From positions 1-9,333 of the forward strand of contig CAYMBG010000103.1 of the NCBI GenBank assembly GCA_964388615.1: a stretch of 9,333 nucleotides of DNA, given 5' to 3'. The translations under genes were made by a program, and so were the position numbers. Below the pieces are notes generated by a model. It had not been told where the DNA came from, searched no databases, and saw only the letters and a program-made list of their open reading frames with translations. How positions within the stretch are numbered: position 1 is the stretch's first letter; each line of letters begins with the position of its first letter. The DNA comes from SLLW01 sp964388615. Lineage in GTDB: Bacteria; Bacteroidota; Rhodothermia; Balneolales; Natronogracilivirgulaceae. Shown one piece after another: positions 1-7,713 of the stretch.

Positions 1-1
1 T

Positions 2-91
2 GAGGGGCATTCTTCTGCCGAAAACTTTGTAGCGTTTCGCAATCATCCTTTAATTCTGTTCGAGGATGACCTTCCCGAGATGTATCGCTAA
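2..91 (+). CDS. C-terminal end of an unidentified protein (partial, 5' end outside window)
   Basis: Frame 2 is open from the window edge to a TAA at 89-91 and gives 29 residues, ending FEDDLPEMYR. The peptide (AENFVAFRNHPLILFEDD in the middle) has the mixed hydrophobic and acidic composition of a real globular C-terminus rather than a shadow frame. Its stop lies 72 nt before the stop of the convergent amidohydrolase gene, a normal tail-to-tail arrangement. I do not recognise the family from so short a tail and assign no function. It could still be a chance open frame, because 29 codons is short. Confidence 0.5.
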   Translation, partial: EGHSSAENFVAFRNHPLILFEDDLPEMYR

Positions 92-163
92 ACCGATAAC
101 ACAATCAGAGATGGTGTTAGATACCTGAAATATCCTTCATCTTACCGGCAATGTATACAGACC

Positions 164-3100
164 CTATCGTTGAAAGCGGTAGGGCCTGTGTTCACGCTCA
201 AGGGGAAACTGCTCGTTCAAATTCCGATCCCACACCCGGCCGTTTTTGACCACCATAAAGATATCTTCACTGTTGCGGATATCATTCAGAGGGTTTTGGT
301 TGAGTACCACAAAATCGGCCAGTTTCCCGGATTCGATGGAACCGAGGTCATTGCCCAAACCCAGGTATTCCGCTCCATGAATAGTTGCGGAACGAATAGC
401 CTCCATTTCCGACATACCGCCCTGATTAAACATCCACAACTCCCAATGAGCTGCCAGACCCTGCAACTGTCCATGTGACCCCAACTGTACATTGCCGCCG
501 GCACGCACCACTCTTCTGACTGATTCTGCTAAACTAAAATGATAAAACTCCTCATCAGGTACCTTCAGCCGTCGTCTTGACCGGGCGTCAACCACATGTC
601 TGGGTACAAACTGTAAAAGGCGACGGTTCTCGAAAACATTGTGCTTCTGATACCAGTAGTTCTCTCCCCAAATACCGCCGTAACCGACCACCAGAGTCGG
701 AGTGTATCCAACATCAGATACCCCCAGCAAAGCAAGCATGTCATTGCGCAGCGGTGTCACAGGAATAGCATGTTCAATACCTGTGTGACCATCAACGATC
801 ATTGTGATATTATGCTGTAACACGGACCCGCCTTCCGGATATACATTCAGTCCGGTTTCTCTGGCAGCTTCCAGTATCCACTGACGCTGATCCCTGCGCG
901 GCTGGTTATAGCTTTTTACCGAGGTTGCTCCCACTGCTTTGTGGCGCAAAAGATGATAACGCGCATCATCCAGGCTCTCTACAACCGCCTTGTTTGGATT
1001 CTCGGCACCGTAAAGGATATAACCGGTAGAGTAGATACGAGGTCCAATCATCCTGCCTGCTTTGACCTGCTCAGAGAGAGCAAAAACCGATTGTGTACTG
1101 GCGGATGGATCGTGGGTCGTCGTGACACCATAGGCAAGATTCGCCTCATATTCCCATAAACGGTCTGGTGTGATGTCCAAACTCACATACCCCATATGAG
1201 CATGAACATCCACAATACCTGGAATAATAGTTTTACCGAAAACATCGAATTGCCGGGCACCCTCGGGTATCTGTACCTGATCCATTGGCCCCACTTCGAT
1301 AATACGATTATCCTGAACCACTATAGTACCGTTCTCAATAACCTGATCACCGTTCATGGTTATGATGCGAGCGTTATGATAGGCGCTGATACCATCCGGT
1401 TTATCTACCGGTAACTCCAGTTCAACTCGGATAATCTCCGGATCATAGGTTGTATTCCCGCTACGCCAGTCATCGCGATCCTCGGGTTGCAAATCAGGAA
1501 CGCCATTAATCCCAAACAAAGGGCGAACCTGTTGTTTGTAAACGGTATTGCCCAAACCAAACAGAAGATGCCGAGAATCGTCCGACCAGTTCAGCCAATC
1601 ACCGCCATAGCGGGTCAGTTTTCTTGTGGGAATGGAACTACTACCGGCAGAGATCTCAATCGGTTCCCCACCCGCTCTCGGCATGGGCGCAACATAAACA
1701 TTATGAAGGTCTTTGAAAGCAAAATACCGGGTGTCGGGGGAAAGCACCATCTCCTCCGCATTCTCACTTACCACATGGTGCATGGGATCGGACCCATCCG
1801 TTTTGATACTGGCCAGTTTGGTAACTCCCTCATCGGTTTCAAAGTAATAGATTCTGGATCCATCATAACTCCACTGTAAACGAGGCATACGCCTGTTGGC
1901 TCCCCGATTTGAAGTTTCCGTTACATGCGTGACCTCCCCGCTTTCCAGGTCCGCGATCCTGATGTTCAGATATAGCTCGGAACTCATATTTCTGCCACGA
2001 TTTACAATACCACTTCCCTGCAAAAAGGCCACTTTACTTCCATCAGGCGACAAAACCGGATTGGCGTATTGGTCGGGATGATTTGTCACTGTTTCCGTAT
2101 CTCCGGGGCTTCCCATACGAATCATTTTGACATGTCCGCCTTCTTGGTCATTCCAGGTGGTATAGACGGCATAACTACCGTCAGCAGAAATCGAGGGAGC
2201 ATACTCCAAATAGTTCTCTGAATTCGTCAGACGTTCGGGCGCGCCATCCGGAATATCCATCCGGTAGATATGGCCCGCTGCTTGAAAAACAAGCGACAGT
2301 TTATCAGGAGTCAGAACAGGCCAGCGGATCAATTTTGTCTCAAAAAAATCATCTGCAATAGGATGTTGATATTTTACGGCATCTGCTATTTGTTTATTTA
2401 CTGTTACATCAAATGGTATTGGTGTTGATTCTCCGCTATCTACATCCAGCTTATGGATATGGCCGTCGTATGAAATCACTATTTGCCGGCTGTCGGGGGT
2501 CCAGGAGTAAGCAGGATAGAGACCATGTATCGCCCAGGTTTCCTGCTGATCCATATCAAGTCCGTCATAAAGTACATGCTCCTCACCGGTGGCGATATCA
2601 CGGATCATTAACACCGTGTCGGTGCCAATGCGTCTGACAAACGCCAGTTTCTCCCCGTCGGGAGACGGGACCGGGCGCACACTCCCCCCGGCTGCCCTTG
2701 TGACGGGCTCCACACGTCCGGTTTGCCGGTCAAATCGGTTGATGTGGTATATACCCGAATGAACATCTCTGTTGTAATCAAACGGACCTGAAAAACTGTA
2801 ATAGATCCAGCGTCCATTTGATGACACGGCAGGTTCGTTCTGATCGGATGTCCAGGTTTGCTTTTCCGTAAGCTGTAATCCGGTACCACCATGGATATGA
2901 TACATCCAGATTTCACCGGCCCCAAGAGAGCGCGTATCGGTAAAATGNNNNNNNNNNNNNNNNNNNNNNNNNNNNNNNNNNNNNNNNNNNNNNNNNNNNN
3001 NNNNNNNNNNNNNNNNNNNNNNNNNNNNNNNNNNNNNNNNNNNNNNNATATCCAGGTTCATCCAGGTTCCTTCATCCGTATCGAACCGGATATTGCGGGT

Positions 3101-3310
3101 AGGCCAATTCTGCCACTGATCACCCTCGACCTCCCATTCCTCGTCATTACCTGTAACCATCTCAGTGGCATTTTCTGGTTGCTCATAAATGGTGCCCGAT
3201 TCGCTTTCAACCGGTTGCGCTCCTGCAAAGCTGGTAAATACTAAATAGATTATAACCAATGTCATCATAGAAAAGTCCGTTTCAAAACGATGGAATAGAA
3301 GCTGATACAT
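164..3310 (-). CDS. Exported TolB/PD40 beta-propeller-amidohydrolase fusion protein (interrupted by an assembly gap)
   Basis: This is a predicted periplasmic metal-dependent hydrolase of the amidohydrolase superfamily with an N-terminal propeller. Residue numbers count 34 X for the gap. The N-terminus has a signal peptide: hydrophobic TLVIIYLVFTSF at 17-28, with likely cleavage after AGA at 29-31. M15/M16 are alternative starts, but M1 supplies the positive n-region, and AAGG lies just upstream of it. Residues about 70-640 carry repeated propeller blades (SPDG, SPDSR and SADGS-type motifs, WTPDSRQIV, WSYDGSRIYYFE). The amidohydrolase domain runs from about 646 (NARIITMNG) to 1030. Candidate metal or catalytic residues are H703 and H705 (VDVHAHM), K799 (SVKSYNQ, the likely carbamylated lysine), H842 and H847 (DGHTGIEHA), and H946 (LGSHGQ), which sits where most relatives have Asp. 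The end GKLADFVVLNQNPL is typical of the superfamily. The substrate is unknown; relatives act on dipeptides, imidazolones or other cyclic amides. The family is fairly certain, the reaction is not. Confidence 0.9.
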   Translation of the reverse strand: MYQLLFHRFETDFSMMTLVIIYLVFTSFAGAQPVESESGTIYEQPENATEMVTGNDEEWEVEGDQWQNWPTRNIRFDTDEGTWMNLDXXXXXXXXXXXXXXXXXXXXXXXXXXXXXXXXXXHFTDTRSLGAGEIWMYHIHGGTGLQLTEKQTWTSDQNEPAVSSNGRWIYYSFSGPFDYNRDVHSGIYHINRFDRQTGRVEPVTRAAGGSVRPVPSPDGEKLAFVRRIGTDTVLMIRDIATGEEHVLYDGLDMDQQETWAIHGLYPAYSWTPDSRQIVISYDGHIHKLDVDSGESTPIPFDVTVNKQIADAVKYQHPIADDFFETKLIRWPVLTPDKLSLVFQAAGHIYRMDIPDGAPERLTNSENYLEYAPSISADGSYAVYTTWNDQEGGHVKMIRMGSPGDTETVTNHPDQYANPVLSPDGSKVAFLQGSGIVNRGRNMSSELYLNIRIADLESGEVTHVTETSNRGANRRMPRLQWSYDGSRIYYFETDEGVTKLASIKTDGSDPMHHVVSENAEEMVLSPDTRYFAFKDLHNVYVAPMPRAGGEPIEISAGSSSIPTRKLTRYGGDWLNWSDDSRHLLFGLGNTVYKQQVRPLFGINGVPDLQPEDRDDWRSGNTTYDPEIIRVELELPVDKPDGISAYHNARIITMNGDQVIENGTIVVQDNRIIEVGPMDQVQIPEGARQFDVFGKTIIPGIVDVHAHMGYVSLDITPDRLWEYEANLAYGVTTTHDPSASTQSVFALSEQVKAGRMIGPRIYSTGYILYGAENPNKAVVESLDDARYHLLRHKAVGATSVKSYNQPRRDQRQWILEAARETGLNVYPEGGSVLQHNITMIVDGHTGIEHAIPVTPLRNDMLALLGVSDVGYTPTLVVGYGGIWGENYWYQKHNVFENRRLLQFVPRHVVDARSRRRLKVPDEEFYHFSLAESVRRVVRAGGNVQLGSHGQLQGLAAHWELWMFNQGGMSEMEAIRSATIHGAEYLGLGNDLGSIESGKLADFVVLNQNPLNDIRNSEDIFMVVKNGRVWDRNLNEQFPLEREHRPYRFQR
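2948..3047. other. Assembly gap (100 N) inside the propeller domain
   Basis: Exactly 100 N is the usual placeholder for a gap of unknown length. The reading frame continues across it: 263 coding bases before it plus 100 is a multiple of three. The flanks read TWMNLD on the N-terminal side and HFTDTRSLGAGE on the C-terminal side. From memory of this family, about 90-100 residues normally separate these two motifs, so the true missing DNA is probably nearer 290 bases than 100. An intact frame only requires a length of 3k+1. Confidence 0.95.
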
Positions 3311-3364
3311 AACAGCCTTTTTAGCAAAATAGCCGATTCATCTTGTCCTTTCCAGTTGTTTTTT

Positions 3365-3392
3365 AAATTATGCTGTTCCCAGTTACTCTCAA
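3365..3392 (-). promoter_or_regulatory. Candidate promoter of the amidohydrolase gene
   Basis: On the minus strand, TTGAGA (3392-3387) is followed after 16 nt by TAATTT (3370-3365), about 55 nt upstream of the start codon. The match to a sigma-70 pattern is modest, and promoter rules in this phylum differ from E. coli. A TATTTTG element closer to the gene is a rival -7 box. Low confidence. Confidence 0.22.
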
Positions 3393-3432
3393 TTCTTTAA
3401 ATGGTCCCTGAAAATACAAAAAAAAGACACCC

Positions 3433-3455
3433 CGCATAAATGTCTCGCTTATGCG
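3433..3455. repeat. Short inverted repeat, possible regulator site
   Basis: CGCATAA (3433-3439) and TTATGCG (3449-3455) are perfect complements separated by 9 nt. No T-run follows, so a terminator is unlikely. Each arm could be a half-site for a dimeric regulator acting on either divergent gene. A 7-bp repeat may also arise by chance. Confidence 0.3.
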
Positions 3456-3509
3456 ATTCAACGATTTGGACAAAGCCCTTCCTCACGGAAGTATTTCTTC
3501 TGTTTTGCA

Positions 3510-3539
3510 TTTGCGGAAAATCTCTGCATCCGGTAAATT
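3510..3539 (+). promoter_or_regulatory. Candidate promoter of the MFS transporter gene
   Basis: TTTGCGG at 3510-3516 is followed by TAAATT at 3534-3539. Read as sigma-70, TTGCGG and TAAATT are 17 nt apart. Read as a Bacteroidota-type promoter, TTTG and TAnnTT are 20 nt apart. Transcription would start near 3546, just before the LacI-type palindrome at 3551-3565, the expected position for repression. Neither box is a strong match. Confidence 0.28.
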
Positions 3540-3550
3540 CCACCTGGCAA

Positions 3551-3565
3551 AGAAAGCGCTTACAT
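3551..3565. promoter_or_regulatory. LacI-family-type operator upstream of the MFS transporter
   Basis: The sequence AGAAAGCGCTTACAT is a near-perfect palindrome around a central CG (GAAAGC|GCTTAC, 5 of 6 pairs match). Its complement fits the catabolite-responsive/LacI-family consensus WTGNAARCGNWWWCA at 14 of 15 positions. It lies 84 nt upstream of a probable sugar transporter gene, which suits a sugar-responsive LacI-family repressor. No regulator gene is in the window, so the binding protein is unknown. Confidence 0.5.
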
Positions 3566-3648
3566 ATCTAATGTTAAACAGAATATGTTCCGTCTGGTTT
3601 GCGGATGAAGCAGGTTCTGCCATCACCATCCATATCTAAATATCACTC

Positions 3649-5172
3649 ATGCTAAGTATTCAAAGACGGCTCACAAATACGTTTTACGCGTTACTTGCAT
3701 TACCGGCGACAGCTATGGGATTTGGGTTGTCGGTCCAGATAGCGGCATTAAGCTGGTTGCTCACCTATCAATACGGACTTGAAATCACTGATATCGGCCT
3801 GGTATGGGCTACCGGCCCCATTGCGGGTATTATCGGTCAGGTTATTGTCGGTATCATCAGTGATAATGTTTGGATATGGAATGGGCGCCGAAGGGCCTTT
3901 ATCATTGTAGGTGGTGTGCTGGCCTCGCTCATGTTACTTGCCCTTCCCAACATCGGAGTGATTCAAGCCGGGCTCGGGCTGGATGCCATACTCGGTATTG
4001 CCATACTGGTGTCAATGGTTCTGGATTTGTCCATTAACATCTCCTTTAACCCTACCCGTGCGATTATTGCTGATGTCACACCAGAGGGCCGGGAAAGGAC
4101 CAAGGGATATACCTGGATGCAGACCGTGTCCGGAACGTTTGGGGTTTTATCCTATTTCATTGGTGCGGTTTTCGGAAACATTGTGCTACTCTACTTTGGG
4201 GTGTTTCTGGTTTTCTTCTTCTCGGTGATCCCCCCGTTCTTTGTAAAAGAGCCCAAGTATCTGGGGCGTTACGGAGAAGACGAAGATGAAGTCGCCAATG
4301 AAAAAGCGGCGCAGCAAAACGGGCCTGAAAGTGTCAGTGACGCCTCGCTTCCACGAATTTTAATGGGAATAAAGCCTCTTTGGGGCTTTCTGATGTACGG
4401 GATCTATGCCATAGTCATGCGATTAAGCGGTTTTGAGTTCGAAGGTTACTATTTCGAGATATTCGCATTAACGGTTACCATTATCCTCATCGGTCAGGCG
4501 CTTTTTAAATCCGAGGAGGGTAAAACCAAAGAGGAAGCCGGTAAAATCGGATTTCAAAAAGTTCTTGCAGCACACTCCTTCTCCTGGATCGGAGCTCAAA
4601 GTATGTTTATCTATTTTTTTGCATTTGTAGACTTCCGCTTGCCGGGGCTTAGTGATGATGGTATAGGTACCGTTGTAAACTGGAGTTTCTTTTCCTTAAA
4701 CCTGGTAGCCGCCATCATACCGGTTCTTGCCCTTGAACCACTTGCAAACAAGTTCGGACGAGTAAAGACCCATGCAACAGCACTTGCAATTATGGCATTT
4801 GGATATGCCATGATTATATTTTTGGGCGAAACACCCTATGTGTTTTATATACTTATGCTGGTCGTTGGAATTGGATGGGCCTCCATAATCAGCTTGCCCT
4901 TTGCGATAATGTCCCAAAAAATTGATCAGAGTCAGATGGGGCTTTATATGGGACTTTTTAACCTTTCTGTGGTATTGCCGCAGTTGGTTTCCAGTTTTGC
5001 TGTCGGAGATATTGTTCAGGCCGTGGAAAACAAATCCGTGCTGATGGTTATTTGTTCAGTAACAGTAGCCTTTTCTGCCATAGCTTGGTACCTGGTAAAA
5101 GAACCAAAGGATGAAATGACGGAAAATCCTGTACTTGTTGATGAAAAAATGGAAGACGGGGAAAACCCGTAA
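3649..5172 (+). CDS. MFS transporter, SLC45/GPH-type (probable sugar symporter)
   Basis: This integral inner-membrane protein of 507 residues shows about 12 hydrophobic segments in two halves. The first six span roughly residues 12-198. A charged loop rich in Asp, Glu and Gln (about 199-235) follows, then the second half to about 483 and a polar acidic tail. The MFS signature between TM2 and TM3 is clear: GIISDNVWIWNGRRRAF at 68-84. RAIIADVTPEGRERTKG at 137-153 is typical of the SLC45-like and GPH sugar-cation symporters. The second-half counterpart is LANKFGRVKTH at 365-375. In the known family, eukaryotic SLC45 members and bacterial relatives move sucrose, maltose or related glycosides with protons. 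The exact substrate cannot be read from the sequence. No glycosidase gene is adjacent in this window. The operator-like palindrome upstream suggests sugar-responsive control. ATG at 3649 precedes a short, basic N-terminus (MLSIQRRLTN) leading directly into TM1. The gene ends at the bidirectional terminator. Confidence 0.88.
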   Translation: MLSIQRRLTNTFYALLALPATAMGFGLSVQIAALSWLLTYQYGLEITDIGLVWATGPIAGIIGQVIVGIISDNVWIWNGRRRAFIIVGGVLASLMLLALPNIGVIQAGLGLDAILGIAILVSMVLDLSINISFNPTRAIIADVTPEGRERTKGYTWMQTVSGTFGVLSYFIGAVFGNIVLLYFGVFLVFFFSVIPPFFVKEPKYLGRYGEDEDEVANEKAAQQNGPESVSDASLPRILMGIKPLWGFLMYGIYAIVMRLSGFEFEGYYFEIFALTVTIILIGQALFKSEEGKTKEEAGKIGFQKVLAAHSFSWIGAQSMFIYFFAFVDFRLPGLSDDGIGTVVNWSFFSLNLVAAIIPVLALEPLANKFGRVKTHATALAIMAFGYAMIIFLGETPYVFYILMLVVGIGWASIISLPFAIMSQKIDQSQMGLYMGLFNLSVVLPQLVSSFAVGDIVQAVENKSVLMVICSVTVAFSAIAWYLVKEPKDEMTENPVLVDEKMEDGENP

Positions 5173-5256
5173 AATAACCCGGTGACCAGAAAAACGGGCA
5201 TGCTTAAAACAGACGAACGCTGCAATTGCCTCTCGGAGCATGGATGGCTGTTAATA

Positions 5257-5291
5257 AAAAGCCCGGGCCGCTCTCACAGCACCGGGCTTTT
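5257..5291. terminator. Bidirectional intrinsic terminator between MFS and GSIII genes
   Basis: AAAAGCCCGG (5257-5266) pairs perfectly with CCGGGCTTTT (5282-5291) around a 15-nt loop. The GC-rich stem core is flanked by A on the left and T on the right, so the transcript ends in a U-run in both directions. It lies 84 nt after the transporter stop and 74 nt after the glutamine synthetase stop, as expected for two convergent genes. Confidence 0.85.
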
Positions 5292-5318
5292 CCTCCTGTT
5301 GCGTCAAGGAGATACCAG

Positions 5319-5349
5319 ACCCATAACCGTAGTTATTTTTGTTATGGGT
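5319..5349. repeat. Inverted repeat just downstream of the GSIII gene
   Basis: ACCCATAAC (5319-5327) and GTTATGGGT (5341-5349) are perfect 9-bp complements with a 13-nt loop containing a T5 run. The hairpin begins 16 nt beyond the glutamine synthetase stop and lies before the main terminator on that strand. Because no T-run follows the stem on the minus strand, it looks more like a 3'-end-stabilising hairpin than a terminator. Confidence 0.5.
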
Positions 5350-5365
5350 TAAATCAACCGGATGT

Positions 5366-7561
5366 TTATTTTACGAAAAGCATCTCGCGATAAGATGGCA
5401 GAGGCCAGTAGTCATCTGCTACCACTTTCTCCAGCTTATCACTGGCTTCTCTCACCTTGTTCATCTCCGGCAATACCACATTGGCCAAATGTTCGGCTTT
5501 CTCGGGTATGGTGTCACCACCAAGATCCGCATTAACTTTACCAAGCCTTTCAACAGCCTCCAAAGCTTCGGTAAGCAAACCGTTGACCTGCCCGGCAAGA
5601 CTGTTGGTGGTTGACACATCCAGACCAGAGCTTGAGCCACGGTCACCAGCAGCAAGAATTTCATTCATATACCGGATTGTCGCAGGTATCACCATGGTTC
5701 TTGTAACATCTTCGGTTGTTTCCGCTTCGATGTTAAGTTTGATGAAATACTGCTCAAGATAAATCTCCAGACGTGATTCAAGCTCATATTTTTTTAGGAC
5801 ATTGTACTTTTCAAAAAGTTCGACGGTACTGTCGGCCGTAAGATAAGGCATGGCATCAAGCGTCGATTTCAGATTCAACAAACCACGTTTTTCCGCTTCG
5901 ACTTCCCAGTCATCCGAATACCCGTCACCATGGAAAAAGATATCTTCAATCTCCTGGAAAGTATCTTTAAGGACAGCACCCAGTGCATCCTCCAGATTTC
6001 CCGTTTTGTCAAGCTCTTTTTCCAGACGTGTTGTCATCTCATTGATCGCATCCGCTGTGGCCAGGTTCATGACCGTGGTCGGGAAAGATACCGATTGCTC
6101 TGATCCTACCGCGCGGAACTCAAACTTGTTTCCTGTAAAAGCAAATGGAGACGTCCGATTGCGGTCACCGGCATGTTTCGGAATGGACGGAAGCACCGGA
6201 GTACCCAAACCTAACAAACCACCCTGCTTGGATCTGGTGGCACCGCCCTTTTTGATTTGTTCGACAATATCATCGAGTTGTTCACCTACATAAGCGGACA
6301 AAATAGCCGGTGGCGCTTCATTGGCGCCCAGCCGGTGATCGTTGCCTGCACTGGCGATAGAGGCGCGGTACAATCCCTGGTGATCATAAAGGCCTTTTAA
6401 CGTAGCCGCAAAGAAAAAGAGAAACTGCATATTTTGATGCGGGCTGTCTCCAGGCTCCAGAAGGTTGCCTCCTTTGCTGCTGGTCATGGACCAATTCAAA
6501 TGCTTGCCACTGCCATTCAATCCTGCAAACGGCTTTTCATGAAGCAGGCAGACCAAACCATACTTGCGCGCAATCTTTTTCAGTATGATCATTGTCAGTT
6601 GTTGATGGTCGGCTGCGACATTTGCTTTCTCAAAAACCGGAGCTATTTCGAACTGTCCCGGTGCCACTTCATTGTGACGGGTCTTTACCGGTACTCCAAC
6701 TCGATATAATTCACGCTCAGCCTCAAGCATGAAGGATAGAATACGATCCGGGATCGATCCGAAATAATGATCATCCAACTCCTGACCCTTGGGTGGCTTT
6801 GCCCCGAACAATGTCCTGCCGGAAGTCATCAGGTCAGGTCGGCGGTAAAAATATTCATGATCAATCAGAAAATACTCCTGTTCAAATCCCCCCGTTGAAT
6901 TAACCCAGGTCACATCCTCTGTGCCAAAGAGCTTGAGCGCTCGGGAAGCTTGTTGGTTCAGTGATTCGGTTGATCGCAGCAATGGCGTTTTGAAATCAAG
7001 GGATTCCCCTTTCCATGATGCAAAAACAGTGGGAATGCACAGTGTAGACCCATTACCACTTTCCATAATAAACGCAGGTGATGTAGGGTCCCATGCGGTG
7101 TATCCTCGTGCTTCAAAAGTAGGGCGCATGCCTCCACTGGGAAAACTGGAAGCATCGGGCTCGCCTCGCATCAAATCACCCCCAGAAAATTGGGTGATGG
7201 CTCCACCACCCTGATTAGGAGTGATAAAACTGTCATGTTTCTCTGCGGTTGCCCCCGTGAGCGGCTGAAACCAATGGGTATAGTGTGTAGCACCTTTTTC
7301 TGAAGCCCACTCTTTCATCACTACCGCTACGGCATCGGCAACAGAGGAATCCAAAGGCTCATTGTCGCGTATGGTCCTTTTTAAAATTTTCCAGACATTT
7401 TTTGGCAACCTCTCTTTCAGAGTATCTATGGATAAGCAGTTTTCTCCAAAAATTTCGGCAATGTTCATGTCGATTTTACTGGAGCCGTTTCTTGCTATCA
7501 ATGTCTCCTCAGCTTTCTTTACAGCTTCGAGCGCATCAAATCTTCTATATGTTTTACTCAT
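5366..7561 (-). CDS. glnN: Glutamine synthetase type III (GlnN family)
   Basis: This cytoplasmic enzyme joins ammonium to glutamate at the cost of ATP to make glutamine. Its 731 residues match the long type III class (about 700-730), well above GSI or GSII. Type III hallmarks appear in order: HWFQPLTG at 96-103; the metal-binding FEQEYFLID at 226-234; VKTRHNEVAPGQFEIAP at 292-308; LHEKPFAGLNGSGKHLNWS at 340-358, with the nucleotide/metal-site His354; the substrate loop SAGNDHRLGANEAPPA at 404-419; and NKFEFRAVGS at 478-487. The C-terminal 200 residues are helical and charged, as in the family. ATG at 7561 is the only sensible start: no in-frame ATG lies close upstream and no Shine-Dalgarno is present, only A/T-rich sequence. 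No glnB, glnK or amt gene is adjacent, so nitrogen control cannot be read here. A LacI-type palindrome lies about 155 nt upstream. All hallmark residues are intact, so it is expected to be active. Confidence 0.97.
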   Translation of the reverse strand: MSKTYRRFDALEAVKKAEETLIARNGSSKIDMNIAEIFGENCLSIDTLKERLPKNVWKILKRTIRDNEPLDSSVADAVAVVMKEWASEKGATHYTHWFQPLTGATAEKHDSFITPNQGGGAITQFSGGDLMRGEPDASSFPSGGMRPTFEARGYTAWDPTSPAFIMESGNGSTLCIPTVFASWKGESLDFKTPLLRSTESLNQQASRALKLFGTEDVTWVNSTGGFEQEYFLIDHEYFYRRPDLMTSGRTLFGAKPPKGQELDDHYFGSIPDRILSFMLEAERELYRVGVPVKTRHNEVAPGQFEIAPVFEKANVAADHQQLTMIILKKIARKYGLVCLLHEKPFAGLNGSGKHLNWSMTSSKGGNLLEPGDSPHQNMQFLFFFAATLKGLYDHQGLYRASIASAGNDHRLGANEAPPAILSAYVGEQLDDIVEQIKKGGATRSKQGGLLGLGTPVLPSIPKHAGDRNRTSPFAFTGNKFEFRAVGSEQSVSFPTTVMNLATADAINEMTTRLEKELDKTGNLEDALGAVLKDTFQEIEDIFFHGDGYSDDWEVEAEKRGLLNLKSTLDAMPYLTADSTVELFEKYNVLKKYELESRLEIYLEQYFIKLNIEAETTEDVTRTMVIPATIRYMNEILAAGDRGSSSGLDVSTTNSLAGQVNGLLTEALEAVERLGKVNADLGGDTIPEKAEHLANVVLPEMNKVREASDKLEKVVADDYWPLPSYREMLFVK

Positions 7562-7713
7562 GAAAAAATCTTTTTTGTTTTCGGTTGTTTTTCACGTTGG
7601 TGACGCTGACACAATATAAATCAATAACACAATAAATCCATAATTTTTTAGCGTATTTGAATTTTTATACTAATTATTTCAACCTTATGAAGTTTTTTTA
7701 CATATAGTATTCA

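Larger units (their letters stand above)
3311..3648. other. Divergent intergenic control region without a credible gene
   Basis: This 338-nt region lies between the divergent starts of the amidohydrolase (minus) and the MFS transporter (plus). An open frame of 62 codons at 3451-3639 has no recognisable motif and covers the regulatory-looking palindromes, so I do not call it a gene. The region contains a 7-bp inverted repeat (3433-3455), a candidate plus-strand promoter (3510-3539), a LacI-type palindrome (3551-3565) and a candidate minus-strand promoter (3365-3392). No Shine-Dalgarno sequence precedes the MFS start at 3649, as is common in Bacteroidota-like bacteria. Confidence 0.6.

Noticed and set aside
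162..184. 8-bp hairpin (CCCTATCG/CGGTAGGG) at the amidohydrolase stop codon, considered as a terminator
   Set aside because: It includes a wobble pair, overlaps the coding end and has no T-run on either strand.
1487..1879. 130-codon plus-strand open frame antisense to the propeller domain
   Set aside because: It lies opposite a well-supported gene and has no recognisable protein features.
2608..2925. 105-codon minus-strand open frame
   Set aside because: It is a shadow in another frame of the propeller domain, whose frame has clear blade motifs.
3051..3070. Tandem TCCAGGTTCA/TCCAGGTTCC at the edge of the first gap, possibly an assembly artefact
   Set aside because: It encodes the family-typical TWMNLD in the correct frame, so the repeat is explained by coding sequence.
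3451..3639. 62-codon plus-strand open frame before the MFS gene
   Set aside because: It has no recognisable motif, its composition is not protein-like, and it overlaps the promoter and operator-like palindrome.
5850..6293. 147-codon plus-strand open frame antisense to glutamine synthetase
   Set aside because: It is Ser/Pro/Arg-rich shadow coding opposite intact GSIII motifs, with no family features.
7687..7707. ATG upstream of the second gap as a possible menA start
   Set aside because: The frame stops after six codons.
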